This document shows, one piece after another, positions 1-9,421 of a stretch of DNA of 64,000 bases. Both the position numbers and the translations under genes were made by a program. Source of the DNA: Stutzerimonas stutzeri (lineage in GTDB: Bacteria; Pseudomonadota; Gammaproteobacteria; Pseudomonadales; Pseudomonadaceae); contig NZ_PPXG01000005.1 of assembly GCF_002909485.1 (NCBI RefSeq), positions 186,001 to 250,000 on the forward strand, written 5' to 3'. Every line of letters starts with the position of its first letter. Position 1 is the stretch's first letter. A model generated the notes under the pieces. That model did not search any database. It was not told the DNA's origin and worked only from the letters and a program-made list of their open reading frames with translations.

Positions 1-1321
1 TGAAGTTGTCGATATCCACATAGCAGACCAGTGCTCGCCGTCGTTGCAGCAACAGACGTGTCAGACATTGCTGGATTGGCACGTTGCCCGGAAGCAGTGT
101 TAGTGGATTGGCGTAGCGCGCCTGCTGGATCTTCAGCTCAGTGATCAGTCTCAATACGTCGATCACACGGCCAAGGCCGTGGTAGCGCCCAGCTAGAGTA
201 ATGACGAAATCTTCCTCTATCCGCTGGCGAGCACGACTGGTTAGCAGCCGACTAACTTGCTGTAGAGATTGATCGAGACCGACGGCGAGGAAATCCTTGC
301 TCATCAGCCGACTGAGTGGCTTGCGCGCCAGCAGGTCGGTAGCAAAGGGCTTCAATAGCGCATCAGAGATCAGATTGCGGTGGACGATGCCGACCGGCCT
401 GGAGTCGCCGTCCAGCACTGCAATTGAGTTCAGGCTGGGCTGCAGACGAAACGCATCGAGGGCCTCGGCGACCGGGCGGTCTGCGGACATGGCCGGTTGC
501 TGGACCAGCAGAGCGGACAGATTGACCGAGTCGTCGCTGAAACCAGTCTGCTGTATTTCTGAAGAAGGTAGTACTTCTTCGATATCTTGCGTTGGCAGCT
601 CCTGCGGGCGTCCAAGCAGATAGCCCTGGACCAGATCGATGCCCATGCTGGCCAAAACCGCCAGCTCCTCCCGTAGTTCGATGCCTTCGGCAATGACTTG
701 GGCGCGCGATGCCCGGGCGATCTTCAGGATTGATTCGACGAACTCGCGTTTCACCGGATCGAGGTGGATGCCGTCGATGAAATAGCGGTCGATCTTCACA
801 TAATCCGGTCGCAGTTCGGACCACAGGCGCAGACTCGAATAACCGGCACCCAAATCGTCGAGCGCGATGCCGAAGCCCATCGAGCGATAGTGGTGAAGCG
901 CCTTGTCTAGCAGCTCGAGGTCATCGGCAGGTGCTTGCTCGGTAAGCTCGATGACCACCTTGTCGGCGGAAATTCCGTAGGCATGGAGCAGCTCGAGCGT
1001 ACGTCCAGGCTTGTGCGTTGCGTCGAGCAAGGTTTCCGGGGAGGCATTGAGAAAGAGCTTGCCGCGCAGCGCACCCTGACTGTAGCGACGACATGCGGTT
1101 TCTCTGCAGGTCATCTCCAGCTCGTTGAGGCGGCCGGCATGGCGCGCGGTAGCGAGCAGGTTGATTGGGGAGTGTAACGGGCCGTTGGATGGACCGCGGC
1201 TGAGTGCTTCGTAACCGAGAATGCGACGTTCAGACAGCGAAACAATGGGTTGGAAGAGAGTGGTGATGTCGCCGTGAGCAAGGATATGTCCCAGCGTGCT
1301 CAACTGCTCGGTGACTGTCAT
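1..1321 (-). CDS. EAL-CBS-GGDEF c-di-GMP protein, C-terminus cut by window edge
   Basis: Translation from the ATG at 1321 gives an N-terminal EAL phosphodiesterase domain (about residues 10-240). The signature pieces are intact: YEALSRGP, ELTEQ, DDLGAGYS, KIDRYF, AEGIE and QGYLLGRP. A CBS-like pair follows (about 250-390), with segments such as SIAVLDGDSRPVGIV and LISDALLKPFA. A GGDEF domain then begins (VCYVDIDNF) and runs off the left edge, so its active site cannot be judged. The intact EAL motifs predict c-di-GMP hydrolysis in the cytoplasm. The CBS pair could sense adenine nucleotides (inference). In P. aeruginosa a protein of this layout sits next to prc/algO, as here (from memory). The frame is open to base 1. 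Confidence 0.88.
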   Translation of the reverse strand, partial: MTVTEQLSTLGHILAHGDITTLFQPIVSLSERRILGYEALSRGPSNGPLHSPINLLATARHAGRLNELEMTCRETACRRYSQGALRGKLFLNASPETLLDATHKPGRTLELLHAYGISADKVVIELTEQAPADDLELLDKALHHYRSMGFGIALDDLGAGYSSLRLWSELRPDYVKIDRYFIDGIHLDPVKREFVESILKIARASRAQVIAEGIELREELAVLASMGIDLVQGYLLGRPQELPTQDIEEVLPSSEIQQTGFSDDSVNLSALLVQQPAMSADRPVAEALDAFRLQPSLNSIAVLDGDSRPVGIVHRNLISDALLKPFATDLLARKPLSRLMSKDFLAVGLDQSLQQVSRLLTSRARQRIEEDFVITLAGRYHGLGRVIDVLRLITELKIQQARYANPLTLLPGNVPIQQCLTRLLLQRRRALVCYVDIDNF

Positions 1322-1342
1322 GAGGTTCTCTGGGCGTGAAAG

Positions 1343-1370
1343 AAAAAAAGGGCCACGAATGTGGCCCTTC
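1343..1370 (-). terminator. Rho-independent terminator of prc
   Basis: A perfect 8-bp stem (AGGGCCAC / GTGGCCCT) with a 4-nt loop is followed on the minus strand by seven T residues. It lies 53 nt after the prc stop and only about 20 nt before the EAL-CBS-GGDEF start, so it should separate the two transcripts. Confidence 0.8.
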
Positions 1371-1385
1371 ATTTCACGATGATGT

Positions 1386-1405
1386 GATGTCATTTTGATG
1401 ACATC
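1386..1405. other. Second hairpin downstream of prc
   Basis: GATGTCAT and ATGACATC form a perfect 8-bp inverted repeat with a 4-nt loop, just after the prc stop codon and before the terminator at 1343-1370. It could protect the mRNA 3' end or bind a protein. There is no T-run, so it is not itself a terminator. Confidence 0.4.
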
Positions 1406-1422
1406 GGCTTCGCTAATTTAGA

Positions 1423-3507
1423 TCAGTGCTTGGCCATGGCCGAGCTCAGACCCAGATAGTCCAGTAGGATACGCCCGCTTTCGGATAGATAGGCGTCGTC
1501 CTCAGGCTTGGGCTTCTCTGTTTCCTTGTGAGGTGTGGTTTCGTCTTCCTTCTCGAGCTTGTCCAGCGGTTGCTCGCCTTTGGCCAGCCGCAAGGCATTT
1601 TCCAGCGCCAGCTGACGCTTCTCGATATCGGCCTGTTGCGCGCGGCGCTTTGCTTCATTGAGGCTGACAGTCGTCTCGTGCATCAGCTCCTGAGCCAGCG
1701 CCAGGCGGTCGCGCGTGAAGACGAAGTCCGGGTTCTCTCCTGTGCGCGCTTCATGACGTGCCTTGAGTTCAGCAAGGAAGGGCTTGAACGGATTCATATC
1801 CGGGTTGATCGCTGCCTTGATGCTATCCCAGGGCAGGGCTTCCGGTAGCGCACTTTCTCCGATTTCCTTGGTGTCGACGTCGGCCGGATAGGCGATGTCC
1901 GGAATCACGCCCTGATGCTGGGTGCTCTGCCCGGAAACCCGGTAGAACTTGGCAAGGGTGAGTTTCAGTTCGCCGTGGTTCAGTGGCTGGATGGTCTGCA
2001 CAGTGCCCTTACCGAAGGTCTGGCCGCCAAGTACGAGCGCGCGGTGATAGTCCTGCATCGCGCCGGCGAAGATCTCCGATGCGGATGCGGAGAGGCGATT
2101 CACAAGTACGGCGAGCGGGCCTTTGTAGTAAACGCCAGTTTGCTCGTCGGCGAGGACGTCCACACGACCGTCGCTATTGCGCACGAGCACTGTCGGGCCC
2201 TGGTCGATGAACAGCCCGGTCAGCTCGGTGGCTTCCTGCAGTGAGCCGCCACCGTTGTTGCGCAGGTCGATGACGACGCCGTCTACTTTCTCGGCTTCCA
2301 GCTCAGACAGCAGCTTCTTGACGTCCCGCGTGGTGCTCTTGTAGTTCTGATCTCCGGCGCGCAGGGCCTTGAAGTCGAGATAGAACGCCGGGATTTCGAT
2401 GACGCCAAGCTTGAAGCTCTGCCCTTGATGATCGAGCTTGAGCACCGACTTCTTCGCCGCCTGCTCTTCGAGCTTCACCGCTTCGCGAGTGATTGCCACG
2501 ACTTTGCTCTTCTGGTCGTTAGGTGCGTTGGTCGCAGGAATGACCTCCAGGCGAACCACTGAGCCTTTCGGGCCGCGAATCAGCTTGACCACTTCATCCA
2601 GACGCCAGCCGATTACATCGACCATATCGTCGTTGGCCTGGCCAACGCCGACGATTTTGTCAGCCGGAGCAAGCTGCTTGCTCTTCTCAGCAGGCCCTGC
2701 AGGCACCAGGCGTACGATCTTGACGTGCTCGTTATCGCTTTGCAGCACCGCACCTATGCCTTCGAGCGACAGGCTCATGTTGATGTCGAAGTTCTCCGCG
2801 TTGTCCGGAGAGAGGTACTGAGTGTGCGGGTCGTAGGACTGAGCGAATGCGTTGATGTATGCCTGGAATACGTCCTCGCCACGGGTCTGGTTCAAACGCG
2901 CCAGCTGGTTCTTGTAGCGCTTGGTGAGCAGCTCCTCAATGGCTTTGGGCTCCTTCCCCGCGATCTTCAATCGCAGGACTTCATCCTTCACGCGTTTGCG
3001 CCACAGGTCGTCCAGCTCGGCTGGATTCTTGGCCCAAGCGGCTTTCTCACGGTCGACCAGCAGTTCTTCGTCGACGGTGAAGTCGAAGCTATCGACGCCC
3101 TTGTCGAGCAGCCCCAATGCATAGTTGAGTCGGTTCTGCAGTCTCTCCAGATGACGCTTGTAGATGGCGAAGCCGGGCTCGAGGTTGCCGCCCTTGAGAA
3201 AGTCGTCGAACTGGTTACGCCACTTGCCAAACTCCTCGAGATCGGAGGCGAGGAAAAAGCTGCGTGACGGATCAAGCATCTGGATATAGCTGTCGAAGAT
3301 CTTCGCAGAGCGCGCGTCGTTCAACGGTGGCTTGTTGTAATGATGACGCTTTAGCAGCTCGACGACGTTCAGGCTGGCAATCACCTGGTCACGATCAGGT
3401 TGCAGGTAGTCCCAGTTCTCAGGCGTGCTGACGGCTTTGGCCATCGCCAGGGAGGCATGGAGGCCGAAAAGGACGGCGAGGACGGTGCAGGTCAGCGATC
3501 GTTTCAT
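1423..3507 (-). CDS. prc: Carboxy-terminal processing protease Prc/AlgO (S41 family)
   Basis: This is a periplasmic tail-specific protease of 694 residues, close to the family length. I chose the ATG at 3507 because it gives a clean signal peptide (MKRSLTCTVLAVLFGL...ASLAMA); the frame stays open a further 104 codons upstream, with an alternative ATG at 3543. A PDZ domain lies near residues 240-325 (SLEGIGAVL, VRLVPAGPAEKS). The Ser-Lys catalytic dyad is visible as S475 in SASASEIF and K500 in GQTFGKGTVQ, 25 residues apart as in E. coli Prc. A charged C-terminal region follows. Known roles of the family are trimming of penicillin-binding protein 3 and degradation of endopeptidases, and in P. 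aeruginosa AlgO degrades truncated MucA. It is monocistronic, with its own terminator. Confidence 0.95.
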   Translation of the reverse strand: MKRSLTCTVLAVLFGLHASLAMAKAVSTPENWDYLQPDRDQVIASLNVVELLKRHHYNKPPLNDARSAKIFDSYIQMLDPSRSFFLASDLEEFGKWRNQFDDFLKGGNLEPGFAIYKRHLERLQNRLNYALGLLDKGVDSFDFTVDEELLVDREKAAWAKNPAELDDLWRKRVKDEVLRLKIAGKEPKAIEELLTKRYKNQLARLNQTRGEDVFQAYINAFAQSYDPHTQYLSPDNAENFDINMSLSLEGIGAVLQSDNEHVKIVRLVPAGPAEKSKQLAPADKIVGVGQANDDMVDVIGWRLDEVVKLIRGPKGSVVRLEVIPATNAPNDQKSKVVAITREAVKLEEQAAKKSVLKLDHQGQSFKLGVIEIPAFYLDFKALRAGDQNYKSTTRDVKKLLSELEAEKVDGVVIDLRNNGGGSLQEATELTGLFIDQGPTVLVRNSDGRVDVLADEQTGVYYKGPLAVLVNRLSASASEIFAGAMQDYHRALVLGGQTFGKGTVQTIQPLNHGELKLTLAKFYRVSGQSTQHQGVIPDIAYPADVDTKEIGESALPEALPWDSIKAAINPDMNPFKPFLAELKARHEARTGENPDFVFTRDRLALAQELMHETTVSLNEAKRRAQQADIEKRQLALENALRLAKGEQPLDKLEKEDETTPHKETEKPKPEDDAYLSESGRILLDYLGLSSAMAKH

Positions 3508-3681
3508 GGCTTTGGGGCGACGTAAGGCTAGGGAATAACGCATATTAGGCCATCTAAAGTAAGCGCCGGTTCGGTTTTCCGTCCGGCGGTGGAAAGCACA
3601 AGCCCGATGGTACAGGTGGTCAAATAAGGCCAGCGAGCGATCAGTTGGGTGGGCACAGATAGGAACCACTATGGAGGCAGC

Positions 3682-4644
3682 ATGAAGGCATTGCAAGGCA
3701 TCGAGGGGCATCTGGACTGGGCCGAGCGTCCGGCTCCGGTATGTGGCGAAGGCGAGGTCCGCATACGCGTGGCTGCTGCGGGACTGAACCGCGCAGACCT
3801 GCTGCAGCGTGCCGGGCACTACCCGCCGCCTGCGGGTGTTACCGACATCCTGGGGCTGGAATGTGCTGGTGTTATCGCCGAGGTAAGCGGGCGCAGCCGC
3901 TGGAAGGTCGGTGATCGTGTCTGCACGTTACTGGCCGGAGGTGGCATGGCCGAGGAGGTGGTCGTCGATGCCCGTCATGCGCTGCCGGTTCCAGAAGGCA
4001 TGTCGTTGCACGAAGCGGCAGTGATCCCCGAGGTGTATGCCACGGCTTGGCTCAACCTCTATCGGCTTGGCGCGTTGCTGGCCGGCGACAAGGTGCTGCT
4101 GCACGCTGGTGCCAGCGGTGTCGGCTCGGCGGCGATCCAGCTGTGCAAGGCGTTCGGTAATCCGTGTTGGGTCAGTGTCGGATCGGTGGAGCGATTGGCC
4201 TACTGCGAATCGCTGGGCGCGCAGGGTGGAGTGCTGCGTGGCGACTCGCTCGAAGCGCTGCGTGATTTCGGCCCGTTCGACATGATCCTTGACCCGGTTG
4301 GTGCCAAGTACGCGGCGCTTAACATGCAGCTGCTGGCTATGGATGGACGCTGGGTGATGATCGGTCTGATGGGGGGGCGCAAGGCCGAGATGGACCTGGC
4401 CGGCCTGTTGGCCAAACGCATCCAGTTGATAGGCTCGACCCTGCGCAGCCGTGACGCCGATTACAAGGCCGGGCTGCTGGCGGAAATGGAAGAGAAGGTG
4501 TGGCCGCTATTCACTCAGGGCAAGCTGTCCCCGCGCCTGGAGCGGACCTTTGCTATCGGTGATGTAGAAGCCGCGTTCGCCGCGCTGGCCAGCAACACTG
4601 TATCTGGCAAGGTGGCGCTGGTAATCGATAGCGCGCTTTCCTGA
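3682..4644 (+). CDS. NAD(P)H quinone oxidoreductase, PIG3-like MDR family
   Basis: This is a zinc-free medium-chain dehydrogenase/reductase of 320 residues. The start at 3682 follows a GGAGG ribosome site; the frame is open for 11 more codons from a GTG at 3649. The N-terminal GroES-like fold shows AGLNRADLLQRAGHYPPP, typical of quinone oxidoreductases of the TP53I3/PIG3 type. The Rossmann part shows LLHAGASGVGSAAIQLCKA as the NADPH-binding glycine motif (about residues 140-160). The expected reaction is NAD(P)H-dependent reduction of quinones or alkenals in the cytoplasm. It is divergent from prc, with 174 nt between the two starts. The exact substrate cannot be read from sequence. Confidence 0.85.
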   Translation: MKALQGIEGHLDWAERPAPVCGEGEVRIRVAAAGLNRADLLQRAGHYPPPAGVTDILGLECAGVIAEVSGRSRWKVGDRVCTLLAGGGMAEEVVVDARHALPVPEGMSLHEAAVIPEVYATAWLNLYRLGALLAGDKVLLHAGASGVGSAAIQLCKAFGNPCWVSVGSVERLAYCESLGAQGGVLRGDSLEALRDFGPFDMILDPVGAKYAALNMQLLAMDGRWVMIGLMGGRKAEMDLAGLLAKRIQLIGSTLRSRDADYKAGLLAEMEEKVWPLFTQGKLSPRLERTFAIGDVEAAFAALASNTVSGKVALVIDSALS

Positions 4645-4692
4645 TCCATGGGACCCGGTGCCGGCGCTAGGTAGCGCGCCGACCTCAGCACG

Positions 4693-4725
4693 CTGGCAGG
4701 CTTGCCCATAGCGCAAGCCTGCCAG
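4693..4725. terminator. Hairpin between convergent genes
   Basis: CTGGCAGGCTTGC and GCAAGCCTGCCAG form a perfect 13-bp stem with a 7-nt loop between the stop codons of the quinone oxidoreductase (4644) and the aminopeptidase (4742). It has no strong T-run on either side. It is probably a shared transcription barrier or mRNA stabiliser. Confidence 0.55.
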
Positions 4726-4741
4726 TCGAGGGGTTAACGCT

Positions 4742-6031
4742 TCAAGGCAGCTGGCTGCTTGCGTAGAAGGCGGTCAGCACTTTGACCAAATGCGCCAGGT
4801 CCTGACTTCCTGCGAGTTCACGTATCGAGTGCATGGCGAAGGTGGGCAGACCGATGTCGACCGTGCGCACCCCGAGCTGGCTGGCGGTGATCGGGCCGAT
4901 GGTCGAGCCGCAGCCCATATCGCTGCGGGTGACGAAGCTCTGCACCGGTACTTCGTTCTCCAGGCAAAGATGACGGAAGAACCCGGCGGTTTCGCTGCTG
5001 GTGGCGTAGCGCTGGTTGTTGTTGACCTTGATCACCGGTCCGGCGTTGAGCTTTGGCCCATGATTGCCGTCGTGTTTGTCCGCGTAGTTCGGGTGTACCG
5101 CGTGAGCATTGTCGGCAGAGATCAGCAGGGATTGGCTGATCGCGCGCTGGAAGTCGTCCTCGTCCGGCAGCAGGCGGCGTAGCACTTGTTCCAGAAAGGG
5201 TCCATCCGCGCCGCATAGCGAGGTGGAGCCTACTTCCTCGTGGTCGGTGCAGACCAGCACGCAGGTGTGTTCGGGATCGGCACCTAGCAGCGCCTGTGAG
5301 CCGGCGAAGCACGAAAGCAGATTATCCAGGCGCGCTCCAGCGATGAAATCACCGTGCAAGCCAATGACCGCGGCGCTTTGCGTGTCGTAGAAGCTCAGTT
5401 CGAAGTCCAATACCACGTCGGCTACCAAACCATGCTCGCGCCCGAGCTGATCGGCGAGCAGGGCGCGGAAGTCAGGGCTTTCCTGGCTGGCGACCTGCGC
5501 CAAAATCGGTGGCAGCTCGTTCTGAGCGTTGATCGCCCAGCCCTGATTAGCTTCCCGATTGAGGTGAATTGCCAGGTTCGGAATCGTCGCGATCGGCACC
5601 TTGAAGTCGATCAGCTGGCTTTCGATGCGGCCGTCGCGGCTGTAGGTGACACGACCGGCCAGCGACAGGTCGCGGTCGAACCAAGGGGCGAGCAGCGCGC
5701 CGCCATACACCTCGACACCCAGCTGCCAGAAGCCTTGACGCTGTAGCTCGGGCTGCGGTTTTACGCGTAGGCACGGGCTGTCGGTATGGGCGCCGACCAT
5801 CCGCAGACCGTGCTCGACGAGCGACTTGCTGCCCAGTTGGAAAGCAATGATGGCCGAGTCATTGCGGGTGACGTAATAGCGCCCGCCGGCCTCGGTATGC
5901 CATACCTCGCGTTCGTCCAGTGCACGGTAGCCTGCAGCCTGCAGCGCCTGGGCGAGATTCTGGGTTGCATGAAAGGGGGTTGGCGAGACCTGCAGGTACT
6001 CGATCAGGCCTTGGTTGAGAGCTTTGCGCAT
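4742..6031 (-). CDS. apeB: M18 family aminopeptidase ApeB
   Basis: This is a cytoplasmic aspartyl-type aminopeptidase of 429 residues, the usual M18 length. The metal-site motifs are intact: [13 protein letters not shown] (His and Asp ligands, about residues 80-92), CTDHEEVGS (catalytic Glu and ligand Glu), and FAMHSIREL near the C-terminus (His ligand). [11 protein letters not shown] is also a family block. The enzyme removes N-terminal residues, often acidic ones, from peptides. It forms large tetrahedral oligomers in characterised relatives. The gene is the first of the minus-strand run that continues through rluA and minEDC in gene order, but the 75-nt gap to the methyltransferase suggests its own transcript or a loose operon. 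Confidence 0.93.
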   Translation of the reverse strand: MRKALNQGLIEYLQVSPTPFHATQNLAQALQAAGYRALDEREVWHTEAGGRYYVTRNDSAIIAFQLGSKSLVEHGLRMVGAHTDSPCLRVKPQPELQRQGFWQLGVEVYGGALLAPWFDRDLSLAGRVTYSRDGRIESQLIDFKVPIATIPNLAIHLNREANQGWAINAQNELPPILAQVASQESPDFRALLADQLGREHGLVADVVLDFELSFYDTQSAAVIGLHGDFIAGARLDNLLSCFAGSQALLGADPEHTCVLVCTDHEEVGSTSLCGADGPFLEQVLRRLLPDEDDFQRAISQSLLISADNAHAVHPNYADKHDGNHGPKLNAGPVIKVNNNQRYATSSETAGFFRHLCLENEVPVQSFVTRSDMGCGSTIGPITASQLGVRTVDIGLPTFAMHSIRELAGSQDLAHLVKVLTAFYASSQLP

Positions 6032-6106
6032 TTCGGACTCCGGACTGCAAGCTTCGAAGTCTATCCCATCGCAATGCGCGGCTGCAGTCCTGAACCGAGG
6101 GAATGC

Positions 6107-6676
6107 TCAGGTGCGTTGCGCAACGACCTCGAATAGGTGCCAGTGCTTGCTGCGACCTATCGCGGTCTTGCCGTCGAATTCGAACTCATTGAGCTCCAGT
6201 AGGGTCCACTTTTCTAGCTGTCGTAACAGCTGCTCGCGGCTATGAATGGTGTATTCCTCCCCCGCCCAGCTGTCGCGAGGCCCGAAGAAATGGCCTGTAA
6301 ATAAACCGCCTCGATGTAGGCAATGGTTTATCCGCGTCCAGAAATCGGTGAATGCAACCGGTTGGCAGAACGGCAGCGCGAAGCTGGCGTTTACGAGATC
6401 AACTGTGGGTAGCGGAGTGTTGTCCTCGAATGTCTGACACAGGGTAGTGAGCTTGCTGGACATGGCGCCGGCATGCGTATGCAGAGCTTTGAGGGCCTCG
6501 GAGGATCGGTCTACAGCCACCACCTCCCATCCGGCGCGTAGCAGGGCGAGGCTGTCGCGGCCGGCGCCGCAACCCAGGTCCAGAGCCAGGCCGGGAGATC
6601 CGCGCCACAGATCGAGCGCTTTGCGAAGGCTTGGGTGCTCTGGCGCGCCTTGGGTCGCTTCGAGAAAGCCGTCCAT
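6107..6676 (-). CDS. Class I SAM-dependent methyltransferase
   Basis: This is a 189-residue protein with a clear SAM-binding motif I (ALDLGCGAGRDSLALL) followed by WEVVAVDRS, the acidic ribose-binding segment, and PTVDLVNASFALPF at the motif IV position. The start was placed at 6676, where ATG overlaps the rluA stop codon (ATGA), rather than at the longer open frame, which would run deep into rluA. The overlap implies translational coupling with rluA. The protein resembles TehB-like and other small-molecule methyltransferases, but no substrate can be assigned. The C-terminal half contains GHFFGPRDSWAGEEYTIHS, which may form the substrate pocket. Confidence 0.8.
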   Translation of the reverse strand: MDGFLEATQGAPEHPSLRKALDLWRGSPGLALDLGCGAGRDSLALLRAGWEVVAVDRSSEALKALHTHAGAMSSKLTTLCQTFEDNTPLPTVDLVNASFALPFCQPVAFTDFWTRINHCLHRGGLFTGHFFGPRDSWAGEEYTIHSREQLLRQLEKWTLLELNEFEFDGKTAIGRSKHWHLFEVVAQRT

Positions 6677-7311
6677 CAGAACGGAGCAGCGCACTCGAAG
6701 CGCAGACGCTCGCCGGTTTGCGGATGGGTCAGAGTCAACATGCTCGCATGCAGACACAGGCGTTCATAGGCTTGCAGCGCCCGCTCATGCGCGTACAAGC
6801 GATCGCCGAGCAGAGGATGACCGATCGACAGCATATGCACCCGCAGCTGATGGGAGCGGCCGGTGATGGGTGTCAGCTCGACACGACTGTAGTCGCCGCA
6901 GCGTTCGAGGACGCGCCAGAAGGTCAGGGCATGTTTGCCCAGCTCATGATCGACCACGTGGCGCGGTTTGGTCGGCGGGTCGTAGCGCAGCGGCAAGTCA
7001 ATGCTGCCGCTGTCCTGTTCGGGCTGGCCCCAGCACAGGGCGGTGTAGGCCTTTTCCGTTTCGCGATCGTGAAACTGGCGGGACAGTTCGCGATGTGTGT
7101 CTGCATCGCGGGCGAGCACGATCAGCCCGGAGGTTTCCCAGTCCAGGCGATGCACGATGCGCGCTTCGGGATAGCCGTTTTCCTGCAGGCGGGTCACCAG
7201 ACAATCGCGGTTGTCTTCAGCGCGGCCAGGCACGGAGAGCAGCAACGTTGGCTTATTGATCACCAGCAGGGCGGGGTCCTGATGGACGATCTCGATAGCG
7301 CTAAGAGGCAT
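6676..7311 (-). CDS. rluA: Pseudouridine synthase RluA
   Basis: This is a 211-residue RNA pseudouridine synthase without an S4 domain, as expected for RluA, which modifies 23S rRNA U746 and tRNA U32. The catalytic block is visible as IVHRLDWETSGLIVLARD (about residues 51-68), where the Asp in HRLD is the nucleophile. LTPITGRSHQLRVHM and HPLLGDRLY are the later family motifs. It lies 61 nt downstream of minE, with a weak hairpin in between, and overlaps the following methyltransferase by one codon. Placement next to minCDE matches my recollection of Pseudomonas. Confidence 0.92.
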   Translation of the reverse strand: MPLSAIEIVHQDPALLVINKPTLLLSVPGRAEDNRDCLVTRLQENGYPEARIVHRLDWETSGLIVLARDADTHRELSRQFHDRETEKAYTALCWGQPEQDSGSIDLPLRYDPPTKPRHVVDHELGKHALTFWRVLERCGDYSRVELTPITGRSHQLRVHMLSIGHPLLGDRLYAHERALQAYERLCLHASMLTLTHPQTGERLRFECAAPF

Positions 7312-7324
7312 TCAATTTTCCACA

Positions 7325-7355
7325 AACGAAGACGGCGACCCGTGGGCCGCCGTTT
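7325..7355 (-). terminator. Possible minE terminator
   Basis: ACGGCG and CGCCGT form a 6-bp stem with a 10-nt partly pairing loop, followed on the minus strand by a modest pyrimidine run (CTTCGTTTG). It lies between the minE stop and rluA. The weak T-run allows some read-through into rluA. Confidence 0.4.
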
Positions 7356-7372
7356 CTGTACGCCGGTGCCGC

Positions 7373-7630
7373 TCAGCGATCCGGCAGGGTGATGTTCAGT
7401 TCGAGAATCGAGCAGCTGCCCTGATCCTCAAGTGCAACCTGGACCTGATCACTGTCGATGTTGACGTACTTGCGAATCACCTCGACCAGCTCTTTCTGCA
7501 GGGCCGGCAGGTAATCCGGCTCGGTGCGCTGGCCGCGCTCATGGGCGACGATGATCTGCAGACGCTCTTTGGCGATCGCAGCTGGGGATTCCTTCTTCTT
7601 GCGTTCACGGAAGAAGTCGAAGAGGTTCAT
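7373..7630 (-). CDS. minE: Cell division topological specificity factor MinE
   Basis: This is an 85-residue MinE of normal length. It begins [16 protein letters not shown], the amphipathic membrane-targeting start, followed by [16 protein letters not shown], the MinD-binding segment. The C-terminal half forms the topological specificity domain. MinE stimulates MinD ATPase at the membrane and drives the pole-to-pole oscillation that keeps Z-rings at midcell. The ATG overlaps the minD stop (ATGA), so the two are translationally coupled in the order minC-minD-minE. Confidence 0.97.
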   Translation of the reverse strand: MNLFDFFRERKKKESPAAIAKERLQIIVAHERGQRTEPDYLPALQKELVEVIRKYVNIDSDQVQVALEDQGSCSILELNITLPDR

Positions 7631-8442
7631 TCGCGGCCTCCGAAAAGTCGTTGCAGGAAGCCAGGCTTCTTCACGTCGAGGAAGCGGTGTACCACTTCCT
7701 TGCCGAGCAGACGGTCCACGGCATCGCTATAGGCCTGGCCAGCATCGCTCTGGTCATCGAGGATCACCGGGATACCTTGGTTGGAGGCCTTGAGTACAGC
7801 CTGCGACTCGGGGATCACGCCAAGCAGGCGGATGGAAAGGATCTCCTCGACGTCCTCGACGCCGAGCATTTCACCCTTGGTAACGCGCTCGGGGTTGTAG
7901 CGGGTCAGCAGCAGATGCTCCCTGATGGGCTCCTCGCCGCTCTCGGCACGGCGGGACTTGCTGGCCAGCAGGCCGAGCATGCGGTCGGAGTCGCGTACCG
8001 AAGAAACCTCGGGGTTGGTCACCACGATGGCTTCGTCGGCGAAATACATGGCCAGGTGCGCGCCCTTCTCGATACCAGCAGGAGAATCGCAGATGACGTA
8101 TTCGAAGTTCTTGCCCAATTCGTCGATGACCTTGCCGACGCCCTCCTGAGTCAGGGCGTCCTTGTCGCGAGTCTGGCTGGCAGCAAGCACGTAGAGGTTC
8201 TCTAGACGCTTGTCCTTGATCAGAGCCTGGGTGAGGGTGGCATCGCCGTTGATGACGTTGACGAAGTCATAAACCACTCGGCGCTCACAGCCCATGATCA
8301 AGTCGAGATTCCGCAGACCGACGTCGAAGTCGACGATGACGGTCCTGTGGCCGCGCAAAGCGAGACCGGTGCCGATGGCGGCGCTGGTGGTGGTTTTACC
8401 AACGCCACCTTTGCCGGAAGTGACTACGATGATCTTGGCCAA
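7627..8442 (-). CDS. minD: Septum site-determining ATPase MinD (TTG start)
   Basis: This is a 271-residue MinD with the deviant Walker A motif near residues 10-17 ([11 protein letters not shown]) and a C-terminal amphipathic membrane-targeting helix ([12 protein letters not shown]). The start codon is TTG at 8442, preceded by an AGGGTG ribosome site at suitable spacing; translation from it gives the conserved [13 protein letters not shown] start. MinD binds the membrane as an ATP dimer, recruits MinC to block FtsZ polymerisation, and is released by MinE. The rare start may keep MinD levels low relative to its partners (inference). Confidence 0.97.
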   Translation of the reverse strand: MAKIIVVTSGKGGVGKTTTSAAIGTGLALRGHRTVIVDFDVGLRNLDLIMGCERRVVYDFVNVINGDATLTQALIKDKRLENLYVLAASQTRDKDALTQEGVGKVIDELGKNFEYVICDSPAGIEKGAHLAMYFADEAIVVTNPEVSSVRDSDRMLGLLASKSRRAESGEEPIREHLLLTRYNPERVTKGEMLGVEDVEEILSIRLLGVIPESQAVLKASNQGIPVILDDQSDAGQAYSDAVDRLLGKEVVHRFLDVKKPGFLQRLFGGRE

Positions 8443-8537
8443 GGTGATTCACCCTAAAAATTAAAAAATCGGGACCTTCCGCTGATTTCAGCGTCAGGAT
8501 TGCCCGTTTGGTCCTTGAAAATTCGCGGCAGTATCCG

Positions 8538-9263
8538 TTAAAGGCGGGTGATGTTCAACACATCGCCAGAGAGGCTGATCTGTACCGCTTCAGCCCAGAG
8601 AGGATCGCGTCGCAGGTCCTCGGCGACCTTGTATTGGCCGGCGATGGAAACCATTTCCGCTGCGAGTTGCTGGCAGAAGATTCGTGCCGTGGTGTCGCCT
8701 TTGATGCCCGCGAGGGCGCGACCGCGAAGCGGACCGTACACATGGATGTTTCCATCGGCGAGAAGTTCCGCACCCGGACTGACGGGAGCGAGAACGATCA
8801 GGTCGCCACCCTGCGCATACACCTGCTGGCCGCCGCGAATTGGCGTGGTAACGACTCGGGTAGGGCGATACACAGGTTCAGCGGGTTTAGCCGGGATTTT
8901 CGAATTCAGATCGACCTGGCGTTCACGTGCGCCGGAGGGCGGCAGAACCGGCAGGTCGAGCACTGCTGCCGCTTCGAGATGTGTGGGGTCGCTAGCCCGC
9001 AGTGCCAGCGTGCGCAGGCGGTGCTTGCGGCAGAGGCTGACCAGCGCAGCGATATCAATCTCGCGGGCGGACTCCGGCAGCTTGTCCAACGCCAGCACGA
9101 GCGGCGTGTTGTTGAAGAAGTCCGGCGCCTGCTCGACTTTGGCCGCAAGTTGCTCGTCGAGACGCTCGATGTCGTTGCTGGCAAGTTCTAGCACGGTGAC
9201 GGCGAGCATGCTGCCCTTGAGCTGGAAGGCTGGGGACTGATCGGTGAGGTCGGCTTGGCTCAT
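8538..9263 (-). CDS. minC: Septum site-determining protein MinC
   Basis: This is a 241-residue inhibitor of FtsZ polymerisation. The N-terminal MinC_N domain (about 1-105, [15 protein letters not shown]) acts on FtsZ. The C-terminal beta-helical domain (about 130-241) shows [29 protein letters not shown] spread over several turns, and [16 protein letters not shown], the dimer and MinD-binding surface. It is the first gene of the minCDE operon, with 95 nt to minD. The start at 9263 has only a weak ribosome site. Confidence 0.96.
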   Translation of the reverse strand: MSQADLTDQSPAFQLKGSMLAVTVLELASNDIERLDEQLAAKVEQAPDFFNNTPLVLALDKLPESAREIDIAALVSLCRKHRLRTLALRASDPTHLEAAAVLDLPVLPPSGARERQVDLNSKIPAKPAEPVYRPTRVVTTPIRGGQQVYAQGGDLIVLAPVSPGAELLADGNIHVYGPLRGRALAGIKGDTTARIFCQQLAAEMVSIAGQYKVAEDLRRDPLWAEAVQISLSGDVLNITRL

Positions 9264-9421
9264 GGTCTGTCTGCTACGGTAAATGGCGAGGACTTATAAC
9301 GGGGAGTGCCTACATCTGCAACCCGACCACGACCCCGCAGAGTGATCACCGGGATGGTGAGACTCGGTCAATGCTGGTTTTGTCGTTAGAATGCGTCGCT
9401 CAATCGGTTGTCGAGCTATTC

